Shown here piece after piece: positions 1 to 9,018 of a DNA stretch of 44,124 nucleotides. The stretch spans positions 1 to 44,124 of the forward strand of contig JAPOVX010000354.1 of assembly GCA_026707935.1 (NCBI GenBank), written 5' to 3'. The stretch comes from Paracoccaceae bacterium (lineage in GTDB: Bacteria > Pseudomonadota > Alphaproteobacteria > Rhodobacterales > Rhodobacteraceae). Made by a program: the position numbers and the translations under genes. Under the pieces are notes generated by a model. That model had not been told where the DNA came from, did no database searches, and saw only the letters and a program-made list of their open reading frames with translations. Positions within the stretch are counted from its first letter, which is position 1. The number at the start of each line of letters is the position of its first letter.

Positions 1-1251
1 GTCGACGGTGATGTGGTCGAAGTCTCGGCGGAGATCGAGGACCGCGGCGGCGGCGTCGGGCGCGCCGAATGGCGGGTGAACGGCGTCGTGCAGGGCGCCG
101 ACAGCCGTGGTCTGGGCGCGCTGGAGGCGGTTGACGAGGGTCCGGTCCACCTGCTGAAGCGCCTGTTTCTCGTGCCTGGCGAGAACGTGGTCTCGGTCAC
201 GGCCTACAATGCGGCCGGCCTGATTGCCTCCGACCCGGTGTCGATCACCATCACCAGCAGGCAAGAAGCAGCATCGCGGCCGAAGCTGCATGTCCTGGCG
301 GTGGGTGTGGACGACTATTTCGACAGCCGGCTGGAGTTGAAATACGCGGTATCGGACGCGCGTGCGCTCGGCACGGCGCTGAAAAAGTCCGGTCGCGGTC
401 TCTACGATGCGGTTGAGGTGACCTATCTCCTTGACGAGGCGGTTTCCGTGGAGGGTCTTGGCCGGGCTTTCGAGGTTCTTGGCCGGGAGGTGCGCCCACA
501 GGACGTGTTCGTGTTCTTTCTTGCCGGTCACGGCAAGACGCTTGACGGGCGCTACTATTTCCTGCCGCGGGACTTCCGCTACCGGGATGCGGACCACCTT
601 CGGGAGGCTGCGGTGAGCCAGCAGCAGTTGCAGTCCTGGCTGTCGCAGGTTTCGGCGCAGAAGTCGGTCCTGCTTCTTGACACCTGCGAGAGCGGCAGCC
701 TGACGCAGGAGGCGGTGGCGCGCGGTCTGGAGGACAGGGCGGCGATCGAGCGGCTGTCACGGGCTGTGGGGCGGACGACCCTGACGGCATCGACGGACAC
801 CGGTCCGGCGCTTGAGGGTTTCCGCCAGCACGGCCTGTTCACCTACGTACTTCTTGAGGCCTTTGCGTCGGGTGATGTCGACGGTGACAACCAGGTCGAG
901 ATTGACGAGATGATCGGTTACGTGGACGAGCGGTTGCCGGAACTGTCGGAGGCGGCGTTCGGTTACCGCCAGGTTCCGCAGCACTCGAGCCGGGGGAGTT
1001 TCTTCCCGCTCGGCAGGCCTGTGACGATCCTCTCCGAGGCGGGGGAGTTGATTCCCCGTGCGCCGACGCATGTCGTGATTTCCGCGACCGACGTTTTCGA
1101 GGTGCCGGACGATCTGCAGTCCATCATCGAGACATTTGCGCCCGGGGTGACGGTGCGTGTGGTGGAGCACGGTGATGCATGGGTGCGCATCGCCGTGAAC
1201 GGAGTGAGCATCGGCTGGATCGAGATGTCCCGTCTTGCGGTGCTTCAGTGA
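1..1251 (+). CDS. Caspase-like (C14/metacaspase-fold) protein, C-terminal part
   Basis: The reading frame is already open at base 1 (V-D-G-D-V-V-E), so the start lies to the left of the window; the GTG at 13 is internal. The protein begins with a beta-rich module (VGRAEWRVNG), then a caspase p20-like domain with the His in LAGHGK (codon 529-531) and the Cys in LLDTCESG (codon 685-687), an EF-hand-like loop DVDGDNQVEIDE (874-909), and a C-terminal SH3-like tail. It is a close paralogue of the product of 18718-20805, which has WD40 and SH3 segments in front of the same module, so those probably precede it here. Unlike that paralogue it keeps both catalytic residues and is predicted to be active. 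An in-frame extension follows the TGA up to 1375, but nothing shows that it is read. Confidence 0.85.
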   Translation, partial: VDGDVVEVSAEIEDRGGGVGRAEWRVNGVVQGADSRGLGALEAVDEGPVHLLKRLFLVPGENVVSVTAYNAAGLIASDPVSITITSRQEAASRPKLHVLAVGVDDYFDSRLELKYAVSDARALGTALKKSGRGLYDAVEVTYLLDEAVSVEGLGRAFEVLGREVRPQDVFVFFLAGHGKTLDGRYYFLPRDFRYRDADHLREAAVSQQQLQSWLSQVSAQKSVLLLDTCESGSLTQEAVARGLEDRAAIERLSRAVGRTTLTASTDTGPALEGFRQHGLFTYVLLEAFASGDVDGDNQVEIDEMIGYVDERLPELSEAAFGYRQVPQHSSRGSFFPLGRPVTILSEAGELIPRAPTHVVISATDVFEVPDDLQSIIETFAPGVTVRVVEHGDAWVRIAVNGVSIGWIEMSRLAVLQ

Positions 1252-1384
1252 TCTGCGCGGGCTGGAACGCGGGAGTTCGTGCCGGAACTGAATGCGGCTA
1301 TCGGGCGATTCCCTGACGAGGACTGGACGATTGTTGAAACCCATATTGAAGTTGTCGATCAGAGCAATGTGTAAGCCGACGGAA

Positions 1385-3148
1385 ATGAAACTGATCCCCG
1401 TCCCTGGTAGGCTGAAGCAATTTGGCGAAAAATGCAAAGTCGGAGCAGGAGTCGTCTCGTTAGGTTTGTTGGCGGGATTTCCAGTGCCGGTGCCCGCAGG
1501 AACAAGTCTTTCGAAACCTGACCCGAATTACGTTGAGTTCGGTTTGAATGTTGGTCCTTTTGCATACGATGGGAAATGTGACGATCCAAGATTCAAAGGT
1601 CCTGGAATGGCTGACAATCCAACCGAGCAAGCCGTTTACCAAGATGCTGCCGATTGCCGCGCTGCCTATGCAAAGCGAAAAATATGGATTCAGTTTGACT
1701 TCGGTGATGTCGATTTAGGCGATGATTCCGGACACGATGCCAATGACGGGAAATGCGACGACCCGAGGTTCGAAGGAACAAGGGGCATGGCCGAATCTCC
1801 CGAAGTGGAAAGTCTGGGGCGGGACAGATCTGATTGCGTGAGTGCATACATTGGCAGAACGATCCGATTGACTTTGGCAAGCGAACTTTTTGGCGATGAC
1901 TCCGGGCACTATGCCAATGACGGGGAGTGCGATGACCCGAGATTCGAAGGTACAGTAGGCATGGCTGAGTCACCCGATATCGAAAGTCTAGGACGAGACA
2001 GGTCCGATTGCATGTACGCTGTTCTCGAAAAGTCCATCGCATGGATCAAGACAGATGTTCCCGGCACGGGCATCATGTTCGGGGGGAATGGGAGCAACTA
2101 TGCTTACAATGGAGAATGCGATGACCCGAGGTTCACTGGAATCGGCGTTTCAGGAACAGCTGGCTGGAAAGATGTTGAAAAAGACGCGGTGGATTGCTGG
2201 CGTGCCGTCAAGGAAGCAAGGGCGACACTGAAAGTAACCGCCACACCTGAAGTGACTATCTGGTTTGGAGATGACAACAGCATACTCGCATTCGACGGTG
2301 AGTGCGATGATCCCAGGTTCGAGGGAGATGGCATGGCGAAAAGTTTGTACAGGCAGTTGGTTGGGCACGACGCAACAGACTGTACCAGTGCGTTCCTCAG
2401 TGGCAGGATTACACGAAACCCCGACTACAATTGGTCACAGTTGCTTGACGCCGTAATTTCTGAAGATGTCGAGATGGTGAAATCCGAACTCGCAAACGGC
2501 GCAGACCCGAACAAGGGATCAAAAGGGAAGAACACTCCATTGATTTGGGCGGCCTGGACCAACAACCGTAGCGAAATAGTCCATCTGTTGATCGGCTACG
2601 GCGCCGACCCGGCCTTGCAGAATGATTTCGGCCTGACTCCGCTCAATGCCGCGGCATGGAATGACAAGACTGACGAATTCATTGATGCGTTAACAACCGT
2701 AGAAGTCGCCAATGTCCCGACCAACAAGGACCGCTGTTCGCCTTTACATGGTTTGGCTTCAGTTTCGGAGAACCCGAAGACAATCCGAAAACTGGTTAAC
2801 TTCGGCGCCAATGTGAATGCAAGGACTCGTGATGGTTGGACTCCGTTACATCAGGCGGCCTACTACAATGAAACCCCGGGAATTGCTTCCGCCCTGATCA
2901 AAATCGGGGCAGACCTGAATCCTCAAGACAATGAAGGGAGAACCCCTTTGTACCAGGCAACTGCAAACAACAACGTCCAGGCAGTCGAGGAGATCCTTGA
3001 AGGAGGAGCAGATCCGAACTTGGGTACAGAAGACGGTGACACTCCATTACTTCGAGCCATAATGGAAAGAAATCGGTTCACATGCGAAATCTTGAGCAAG
3101 TACGCCAAGAAAAAAGAAGGAACCAACGAAGAGGACTGCGAATTTTGA
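1385..3148 (+). CDS. Secreted protein with five Cys/Asp-rich modules and ankyrin repeats
   Basis: About 587 residues from ATG 1385; upstream in-frame ATGs at 1292 and 1367 are possible. I prefer 1385 because the segment before it resembles non-coding sequence at 3212-3310 and because a hydrophobic export-like stretch (VGAGVVSLGLLAGFPVPVPA) follows soon after. The first 350 residues hold five copies of a module of 40-60 residues with the core G(E/K)CDDPRF and a distal D-x-x-DC, each with two conserved Cys and many acidic residues. Modules 2 and 3 are nearly identical even in DNA. The C-terminal 230 residues are five or six ankyrin repeats (TPLIWAAW, TPLHQAAYYN, GADPN). The modules may be disulphide-linked or bind a metal, and ankyrin repeats bind proteins; the partner is unknown. 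Codon use is richer in A+T than the caspase gene upstream. Confidence 0.8.
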   Translation: MKLIPVPGRLKQFGEKCKVGAGVVSLGLLAGFPVPVPAGTSLSKPDPNYVEFGLNVGPFAYDGKCDDPRFKGPGMADNPTEQAVYQDAADCRAAYAKRKIWIQFDFGDVDLGDDSGHDANDGKCDDPRFEGTRGMAESPEVESLGRDRSDCVSAYIGRTIRLTLASELFGDDSGHYANDGECDDPRFEGTVGMAESPDIESLGRDRSDCMYAVLEKSIAWIKTDVPGTGIMFGGNGSNYAYNGECDDPRFTGIGVSGTAGWKDVEKDAVDCWRAVKEARATLKVTATPEVTIWFGDDNSILAFDGECDDPRFEGDGMAKSLYRQLVGHDATDCTSAFLSGRITRNPDYNWSQLLDAVISEDVEMVKSELANGADPNKGSKGKNTPLIWAAWTNNRSEIVHLLIGYGADPALQNDFGLTPLNAAAWNDKTDEFIDALTTVEVANVPTNKDRCSPLHGLASVSENPKTIRKLVNFGANVNARTRDGWTPLHQAAYYNETPGIASALIKIGADLNPQDNEGRTPLYQATANNNVQAVEEILEGGADPNLGTEDGDTPLLRAIMERNRFTCEILSKYAKKKEGTNEEDCEF

Positions 3149-3936
3149 TGGGATTGCCGCCCGTCTGACGCCGCCGCATGGGCCAGTCGGGCCCGAATGC
3201 GGCGACCCGGCAACCCTGATTGAGAACTGGACAATTGTGGAGCCCTACGTGCAGGTCATTGGTTAGGTAAAGCCGTGAACCGATCGAAAAGGAAATGAAA
3301 TATCTGATTACAACTGGGTTTCTGTTGGACGGAGCCAATCCGGCTGGTCTCAAAGCCAACTCGAGTGCCTTTCCCAACGGCATCTACGCAGGCCTGGCAC
3401 GCATCCTGTTGCAACGACGGATGGTTACGAGTGCGGTGAGCGTTCCGCGAAATCGACGACAGGATCAGTTGGTCAGTATTGCCGCTGACTTCCGCAAAGG
3501 GCCGCAAATTACGATCGCGGCGATCTGGCGATCAATCCGGGGCCTCAATTGGTCTTTCCAGTTAGCAGAGCAGAGACATGTCCAGGTCCGGAGTTGGTTT
3601 GGGGTCACATGCCAATGTGCCGAAGGACCATGTTCAGGCCTGCGCCTGACCCTATCTCCCAGCGGCATGCCACGACATGATAGTAAGGGAGCAAGTGTTC
3701 GAATCCTCAGCCTCACGACCCAAGTCCAGATCGCCGTGGCGCAGCTTTCTGGTTCTGGGCATCAGGATCGCGCCTGTTTGACAAGGAATTCGACACTATG
3801 AATCGTACAGGGAATGCGGATTGGCGACAATTGTGTTTGGTCCGAACGTCATTTCTGTTTTGTCTCCGACACTCGCCAATTTGCATTCAAAACGGAAGAT
3901 CTCGTCCGGACCGAGGTATTTGGAAAGGAACATCAC
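3149..3936 (+). other. Gene-poor gap
   Basis: I see no convincing gene. Bases 3212-3310 are an imperfect copy of 1312-1395, the segment in front of the ankyrin gene; both can be read as a tail containing WTIVE followed by a stop. An open frame from 3295 has no homology that I recognise and a weak start, and is not called. Confidence 0.5.
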
Positions 3937-4416
3937 ATGAGATGGTTACTGCTTGTCTTGTTGTTCGCAATTCCAGCCTCCGATAGTTCATCGGCGGATC
4001 AGTTTCGACTAAAAATCGACCCTGCGACTTTCACCCGTATACCACCGCAGTCTACGAACACATCTGCTCAGCAAAGCGCGGGGGCTCCTGGTCAAATTGG
4101 ACCGAAAATTGACCTGCAACAACCGGATGACAACGCGGTCTTTTCCGCAAATCAACAAATCGCAGTGCATCTCATTTTCCTTCCGGCAGACGACGGAACC
4201 ATGCCGGACATGAGTTCACTTGATGTGCTTGTCCGGAAAGGGTGGTTTGGAAAAAACATAACTGATATCGTAGTTCCCTATATTGACGGGAATGATGTGC
4301 TCATTCCAGAAGTCGACTTTTCAGGTTACACCGGCAAATTCGATTTCAAAATAAGCATTAGTGATCACCGGGGGCGAACGAGTACGGCGTCATTTAGAAT
4401 TACTGTGCTCACGTAA
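3937..4416 (+). CDS. Small secreted protein, Ig-like fold suspected
   Basis: 159 residues. ATG 3937 is chosen because AAAGGA lies about eight bases upstream and the protein then starts with a clear signal peptide, MRWLLLVLLFAIPASDSS; an in-frame extension up to 3814 lacks this. The mature part has a polar Gln/Pro/Ser-rich linker followed by a beta-rich C-terminus (VFSANQQIAVHLIFLPADDG, FDFKISISDHRGRTSTASF) resembling a bacterial Ig-like or cadherin-like strand pattern. No catalytic motif is visible and I do not recognise a family. Gaps flank it on both sides, so it appears to be transcribed alone. Export to the envelope is inferred. Confidence 0.6.
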   Translation: MRWLLLVLLFAIPASDSSSADQFRLKIDPATFTRIPPQSTNTSAQQSAGAPGQIGPKIDLQQPDDNAVFSANQQIAVHLIFLPADDGTMPDMSSLDVLVRKGWFGKNITDIVVPYIDGNDVLIPEVDFSGYTGKFDFKISISDHRGRTSTASFRITVLT

Positions 4417-4902
4417 ATCCCGCACGGATTCCTGGTACGAATGATCCTTGTCCGACGAGTTGACTTGCCAAAACGACTCACCCGTTCACGACTGAGAGCG
4501 GTTCGTCCGGTTGATTTACCAGGGAGGATAAAACTGGGGATGATTCTGACTGCGGTTCCGGTTTTCTTGATGCGACCCGAAGTTGGAACCCTGTCAAATG
4601 GAGGATGGCGTCAATGCCTCATTTGAACGTGTTCTTTTTTCGAGATGTCCTTAAACGCAGCTTCGGTCCGTTTGATGTGTAAATGTCCCCGGGGAAATGA
4701 GAATTGAAGACAAACTATACCGCTCTCAGAATCCAGCTCCGAAAAGACGCATCAGACATTCGCGCTGGCGAATACACGGTTCGGGCGGCCCGACTCATGT
4801 CCCGGCATCGACCCCGTTTGGCGTTGTCTCCGACAATGGAGAGTTGCTTGCCAACTTGCAGCAACGACAAGGGGATTTCCACATGAGAATTCATGTCGGT
4901 TC
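4417..4902 (+). other. Gene-poor gap
   Basis: No supported gene. The sequence around 4871-4895 (GGGGATTTCC then ATGAGAATTC) looks like the relic of a ribosome-binding site and start, but that ATG is out of frame with the coding remnant that follows at 4903. Confidence 0.4.
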
Positions 4903-5547
4903 TTGGCGGAACACCCCGATGCTGCTGCTCCATTCAGTTACTGGGAAAATCTCATTGGTGACATTAGGGCAGCAGGATACACGGGCGAACTTGGTTATTT
5001 CGGTCATTTGAATGTAGATTCGGGTTGGAACCCATTTGAAAAAATCAAACACGTTCGCGGTGATCAGGGACTGAAGAACTTTTTGGCTTTGTTTGACTTC
5101 TTTGGCATCAACATTCAGGATGCCATCAAGGGTAAAGGCCAAAAGAGAAATGCTCAAAGTAGGCGTGCCATGCGCCAAGGTCTAAAGAGTACTTTTTCTC
5201 AATTCAAAAAATATAACAAACCTTTTCATGTGACTATCATTACACCAAATATACATGGTGGTGTTGTGACTGGCGAATATATTGAACCTTGTTGCCTTGA
5301 GGTTAGCCTTGATCCAAAGCGACCTAGAGATATTGAGCAACAGGCTGATATGTATCAAGCTGTTGCGGAAGTGATCAACGACCCAAATTATGCATTTATC
5401 CGTGGTCTGAATAGCTGGGGCTATCATTTGAGAGATGACCTGAGCAAATCGCTTCGTAAGAATGACAGTGCATATGATAAATCGGCTAATGTGCGAGGTA
5501 AGCCAGCTGAAAAGGTGCTGGCATTTTGGTTCGAGGTTTGGGACTAG
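4903..5547 (+). pseudogene. Glycoside-hydrolase-like TIM-barrel protein, N-terminally truncated remnant
   Basis: The frame encodes about 214 residues without a credible start: TTG 4903 is the first candidate, and the ATGs at 4883 and 4893 are in other frames. The sequence starts abruptly inside a domain (SYWENLIGDIRAAGYTGELGY) and ends with GKPAEKVLAFWFEVW. This pattern recalls the C-terminal half of GH113-like barrels (W-x-x-LI-x-x-IR near the middle, KPAE-x-VL near the end). The half with the first catalytic acid is missing, and the usual TE-G strand is replaced by TIITPNIHGG. Base composition is clearly richer in A+T than the neighbours, suggesting separate acquisition. The C-terminal match is fair; the family name is tentative. 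Confidence 0.55.
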
Positions 5548-5822
5548 CCCACATCCGTCACCACCGGGGACCTGGTTGCAACTCTTTGGCATCATTGGGG
5601 CTCTTGCATTTCGCAGAGGACCGCCGAGACATCGCGGCTCGTAAGAATCGACACATTTCGTCGATCCGAAAGATAATCTGGTCGATACGTCCGGATCTGT
5701 CGTGGTATTGCTGTAGCTTTCTTCCTGAGACCCGAAAACAGCGAATCATTCTGACCTCGACAATGTGTCAGCGAGTTCGCGTTCAAGGTCGTCGCAACAA
5801 CACGACAAACAGGAGGAATCCC

Positions 5823-6146
5823 ATGACAATCGAAACGAGGCCGGAATCGGAAGCATGGCGCGGTGCAGGGGGCGAAAAGCCACTCCGCCTGAGCCACTCG
5901 AATTCGTCTGTCCGTACGGTCGAACTGGATCTTGACAGCCTTCACAACGCCGGCTTTGGGGACGTCAGCTTCGTCGTGTATCCCCTGGGCATCGTCCGAT
6001 GGCGTTCAGTACCAGTACAGTCCTCGCATTTCGGAAGTGATTCGGATTACCGTTCATCGAATCGGCACGGCCCAATCCAAATGCGCTCCCTCCTCTGTTC
6101 AACCATATGGTGGCGTGATATATTGTCGGACGATCCATCCTATTGA
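5823..6146 (+). CDS. Possible small protein, unknown
   Basis: ATG 5823 follows a strong Shine-Dalgarno sequence, AGGAGG, at the right distance, which is the main reason to list it. The reading gives about 107 residues (MTIETRPESEAWRGAGGEKP) and no family I know. The first 60 residues look protein-like (VELDLDSLHNAGF, VSFVVYPLG); the rest looks random, and a neighbouring frame reads YQYSPRISEVIRITVHRIG. The gene may therefore be frameshifted near 6000. Bases 5548-5822 upstream hold nothing I can identify. Confidence 0.3.
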   Translation: MTIETRPESEAWRGAGGEKPLRLSHSNSSVRTVELDLDSLHNAGFGDVSFVVYPLGIVRWRSVPVQSSHFGSDSDYRSSNRHGPIQMRSLLCSTIWWRDILSDDPSY

Positions 6147-6154
6147 CCGACGAT
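6121..6154 (+). promoter_or_regulatory. Direct-repeat operator candidate for the abiE pair
   Basis: Two 14-base copies, TATTGTCGGACGAT (6121-6134) and TATTGACCGACGAT (6141-6154), match at 12 positions and start exactly 20 bases apart, about two helical turns. The second overlaps the abiEi start codon, and a TATATT box lies at 6119-6124. AbiEi proteins are known to bind repeats in their own promoter, so this is the probable autoregulatory site; the binding is inferred. Confidence 0.45.
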
Positions 6155-6788
6155 GACTCACATGCCGCCCGCGCTCACGACATCTCAGAAAGATCGGGCT
6201 GTCGCCCTTCTCAAGGTCAACGGCCCCATGCGTGGCATCGAGCTCAGCGACGCCGGCATCCACCCGGAAACCCTCGCGCGAATGCTCAAGGATCAGACCC
6301 TCACCCGCGTCGCCCGCGGCCTGTACCAGCTCGCCGATGCCGAAATCACGGCACCGCATGATCTCGCCGAGGTTGCGAAGCTGGTACCCAAAGGGGTCAT
6401 CTGCCTTGTCTCCGCCCTTCAGTTCCACGAGCTCACGCTCCAGATACCCGGCCGGGTCTGGCTTGCCATAGGTTCAAGAGCGCGAAAGCCCGGTTTCGAT
6501 TATCCCCCGACCCGAGTTGTGCGGTTCGGTCCGCGGGCCCTTTCCCTCGGCGTACAAACCCACATCGTCGATGGCGTGTCCGTGCCTATTTTCGACCCTG
6601 CCAAGACAGTCGTCGACTGCTTTCGGTTCCGGCAGCGCGTCGGGCTCGATGTCGCGCTCGAAGGTCTCCACAATGTCGTGAGATCCGGCAAGGCCAAACC
6701 GGCGCAAATCATTGACTACGCCCGCGAGATCCGCATCTGGTCCGTTCTGCGGCCCTATCTGGAAACGGTGGTCGCCGATGGCACGTGA
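6153..6788 (+). CDS. abiEi: AbiEi-type antitoxin / transcriptional regulator
   Basis: 211 residues. The N-terminal 60 residues form a winged helix (KDRAVALLKVNGPMRGIELS, then TLARMLKDQTLTRVARGLYQL), the DNA-binding part of AbiEi antitoxins. The middle and C-terminal parts follow the family pattern: CLVSALQFHELT, a basic stretch VWLAIGSRARKP, and DPAKTVVDCFRFR. In type IV toxin-antitoxin systems AbiEi represses its operon and counteracts the nucleotidyltransferase AbiEii without binding it. The stop overlaps the start of the toxin gene by 11 bases, as expected for translational coupling. Directly repeated sites sit at its start. A second ATG at 6162 is possible. Confidence 0.88.
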   Translation: MTHMPPALTTSQKDRAVALLKVNGPMRGIELSDAGIHPETLARMLKDQTLTRVARGLYQLADAEITAPHDLAEVAKLVPKGVICLVSALQFHELTLQIPGRVWLAIGSRARKPGFDYPPTRVVRFGPRALSLGVQTHIVDGVSVPIFDPAKTVVDCFRFRQRVGLDVALEGLHNVVRSGKAKPAQIIDYAREIRIWSVLRPYLETVVADGT

Positions 6789-7700
6789 ACCGAAGAATGT
6801 CGCCGCTTCGGTACGCGCGCGGCTGCAAAACCTCGCCAGGGAGCAACAGGCCAATTTCCAGCGCGTGCTTACCCGATATGCCCTTGAACGGTTTCTTTTT
6901 CGACTCAGTGTCTCGCCTCACAAGGAGCACTTCATCCTCAAGGGCGCCATGCTCTACGCCGCATGGCTGGAGGATCCGTTCCGAACGACCCGCGACCTCG
7001 ACCTGCTCTCCATCGCGGACCGCGAGTTGGCGCCCCTCCTCGAGACGATTCGCAGCGTCTGCGCTCAGCCGGTCGATGACGACGGATTGCGCTTCGATAC
7101 CGAAAACATCCTCGCAGCACCGTTCGACGAGGATCGCACCCATGGCGCCTTTCGGGTCCGCACTTCGGCCCAGCTGGCCGGCGCCATCATCCCGGTCCAA
7201 ATCGATGTCGGTTTCGGAGACGCCGTCACCCCCTGCCCTCTGGAGCTCAAGTATCCCGTCCTTCTCGATCAGCCGACGCCCACCCTCTACGCGTACCCAC
7301 GAGAGACCGTGGCTGCCGAGAAGTTCGAAGCCATCGTTGCGCTCGACCTCGCGAACAGCCGCATGAAGGACTTCTACGATCTTCTCGCGATTTCAAGGCT
7401 CTTCTCGTTCGACGGAGCCACCCTCTCAGCCGCGATCAGGGCCACCTTCAAAACGCGTGTGACCGCCATTCCGCGCGAACGCCCTCCGCCCCTCACGCAC
7501 GCATTCTCGGAAGACCCTCAAAAGCTCCGCAATGGCGATCGTTTCTCACCCGAGACCCGCTGTTGATCGACGAACCCGACTTGCGCACCGTCATTCGTGA
7601 AGTCGGGGATTTCATCATGCCAGCAGCCCTCGCAGCCCTCGAAGATCGCCACATCCCGGAACGCTGGACGTTCGACGGTGGCTGGGGGCCAGCCGCATGA
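6778..7700 (+). pseudogene. abiEii: AbiEii/AbiGii-type nucleotidyltransferase toxin, frameshifted near the C-terminus
   Basis: ATG 6778 overlaps the antitoxin gene. The first frame (to 7566) gives about 262 residues with the family core: HFILKGAMLYAAW, then RTTRDLDLLS (nucleotidyltransferase aspartates), PVQIDVGFGD, and AAEKFEAIVALDLANSRMKDFYDL. From about 7530 this frame degenerates, while the next frame reads WRSFLTRDPLLIDEPDLRTV up to a W-x-x-GGWGP end and stops at 7698-7700, exactly the expected family tail. Adding one base near 7529-7532 joins the two. The ending is therefore either a true frameshift that would damage the toxin or a sequence error. Growth inhibition or phage abortive infection is the family role. 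Confidence 0.8.
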
Positions 7701-8059
7701 TCGCGCCCGGGTACGAGCTCTGGGCAGGCGTGCTCAGACCACGTTTGTGGCCTGGAGGTGTTCCACTTTCTTTATGTCGAAATACGTGCCCAAAACCTGC
7801 CATGAGCGATTTGGCCAATACGTTTTTGTATTTCAGGGTAGGTTGGCGAGGATTTCCTGATTTGTTTCATCCGGTTTGGGACGGTTCATCCCACGTTGCG
7901 CTGACCTGACTGGAGTCCTTCGGGACCGATACTGTTTTGGCTCGGTGTCGGGTTCGGGATTGTTTTTTTGTCTTTGGAAGATTTCATTTCCAGTCATCGC
8001 TGTCTGGGCGCATGCGCCGGACCGCGGGGTTTTGCGCTTGGAGCATTGCGGCGGCTTGG
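7701..8059 (+). other. Gene-poor gap
   Basis: Nothing recognisable on either strand; it separates the abiE pair from the decayed PilO-like copy. Confidence 0.4.
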
Positions 8060-8815
8060 TCGGCGTCATATCCGCAGGAGACGGTGAGACCTCTCGGCCG
8101 GCATATACAGGACGCGCCGGTTCGGCTCGACGACAACCTCGCCCCCTCTCCCGCAAACAGGGCCGTCACGCTATCCGCGGCGCGGCCGCTCAGGTACTCG
8201 TTCCAGTGGCGTGCAGGGCGGTACAGACAAAGGCATAGGCGCCATCACCGGAATTGAGCGGCAATCCCTGCGGGCGCTGGTTCGGGTCAAGCACGCACCC
8301 TTCTTCGACCAGATCCCACTTGGGCGCCATGGGCCAGAATTCTGCCAACTCCGAAACGCGGTGCCGTAGCATCGGATACACATAGAGGCGCGAGATTTCG
8401 GTCCGGTATCTCGCAGTAACCTGTTCGTCCTGGCCCGGCAAAGGTTGCAGGAATACGAGCCATGCAAATGCCAGAACCCGCCTGCTATGCTGAACCCACC
8501 TCCAGCGGTGAGCACCAGCGCGAGCGGCTGCTTCGTCGAACAGGTTGCACGCCGGAATGCATTTCAAGCTCTGCGACGTCAAACAAGACCACATTGTCGG
8601 AATCGGTCGCCAGGGCAGCAAAATCACCCTGCCCTTCCGGCAAATGGACGCGAGACAGGGACGCGTTTCCGAGCGCCGCCCGGATCTCCTGCACCCATTT
8701 CGGGGAGGCCTCGACGCCATCGAAATCCTCTTCGGTGAACACCGTCGGGGACCCGCCCGAGACGACCACGGTCATGAAGCAGTCCTGTTCATCGTTCGGA
8801 AGCGGAACAACAACT
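8060..8815 (-). pseudogene. Decayed copy of the PilO-like gene at 21577-22782
   Basis: On the minus strand three different frames match successive parts of the intact protein at 21577-22782: NDEQDCFMTVVV and SPTVFTEE first, then YRTEISRLYVYPML and LAEFWPMAPKWDLVEEGC, then VTALFAGE. The similarity is also obvious in DNA, for example around 8085-8220 against 21857-21990. At least two frame changes break it, and both the N-terminus and the C-terminus are missing. It is a dead paralogue, probably left by an earlier duplication or a second copy of the secretion locus. No function is expected. Confidence 0.8.
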
Positions 8816-9018
8816 CCCCGGATCAGCCCTGCACCTGTACTGCATCCATGCCATGACAACATTTTACACACATCCCGGATCTACCCCATGACGCGAAGTT
8901 ACGGCACAGGATCTTTGCGAAGAGGTCATAGCGCCTGGCAATGCAATCCCACTTGAAGAGGTGAAGTACCAGACCGTTCCTCTCAGTCCTGCATTCCGAC
9001 CGATCGCCCACCAGGACA

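Noticed and set aside
757..1437. Minus-strand open frames overlapping the first caspase gene
   Set aside because: They lie opposite a gene with complete caspase motifs and contain no domain of their own.
3295..3801. A plus-strand open frame of 168 codons
   Set aside because: The composition looks random, no family is recognised, and the ribosome-binding site is too close to the ATG.
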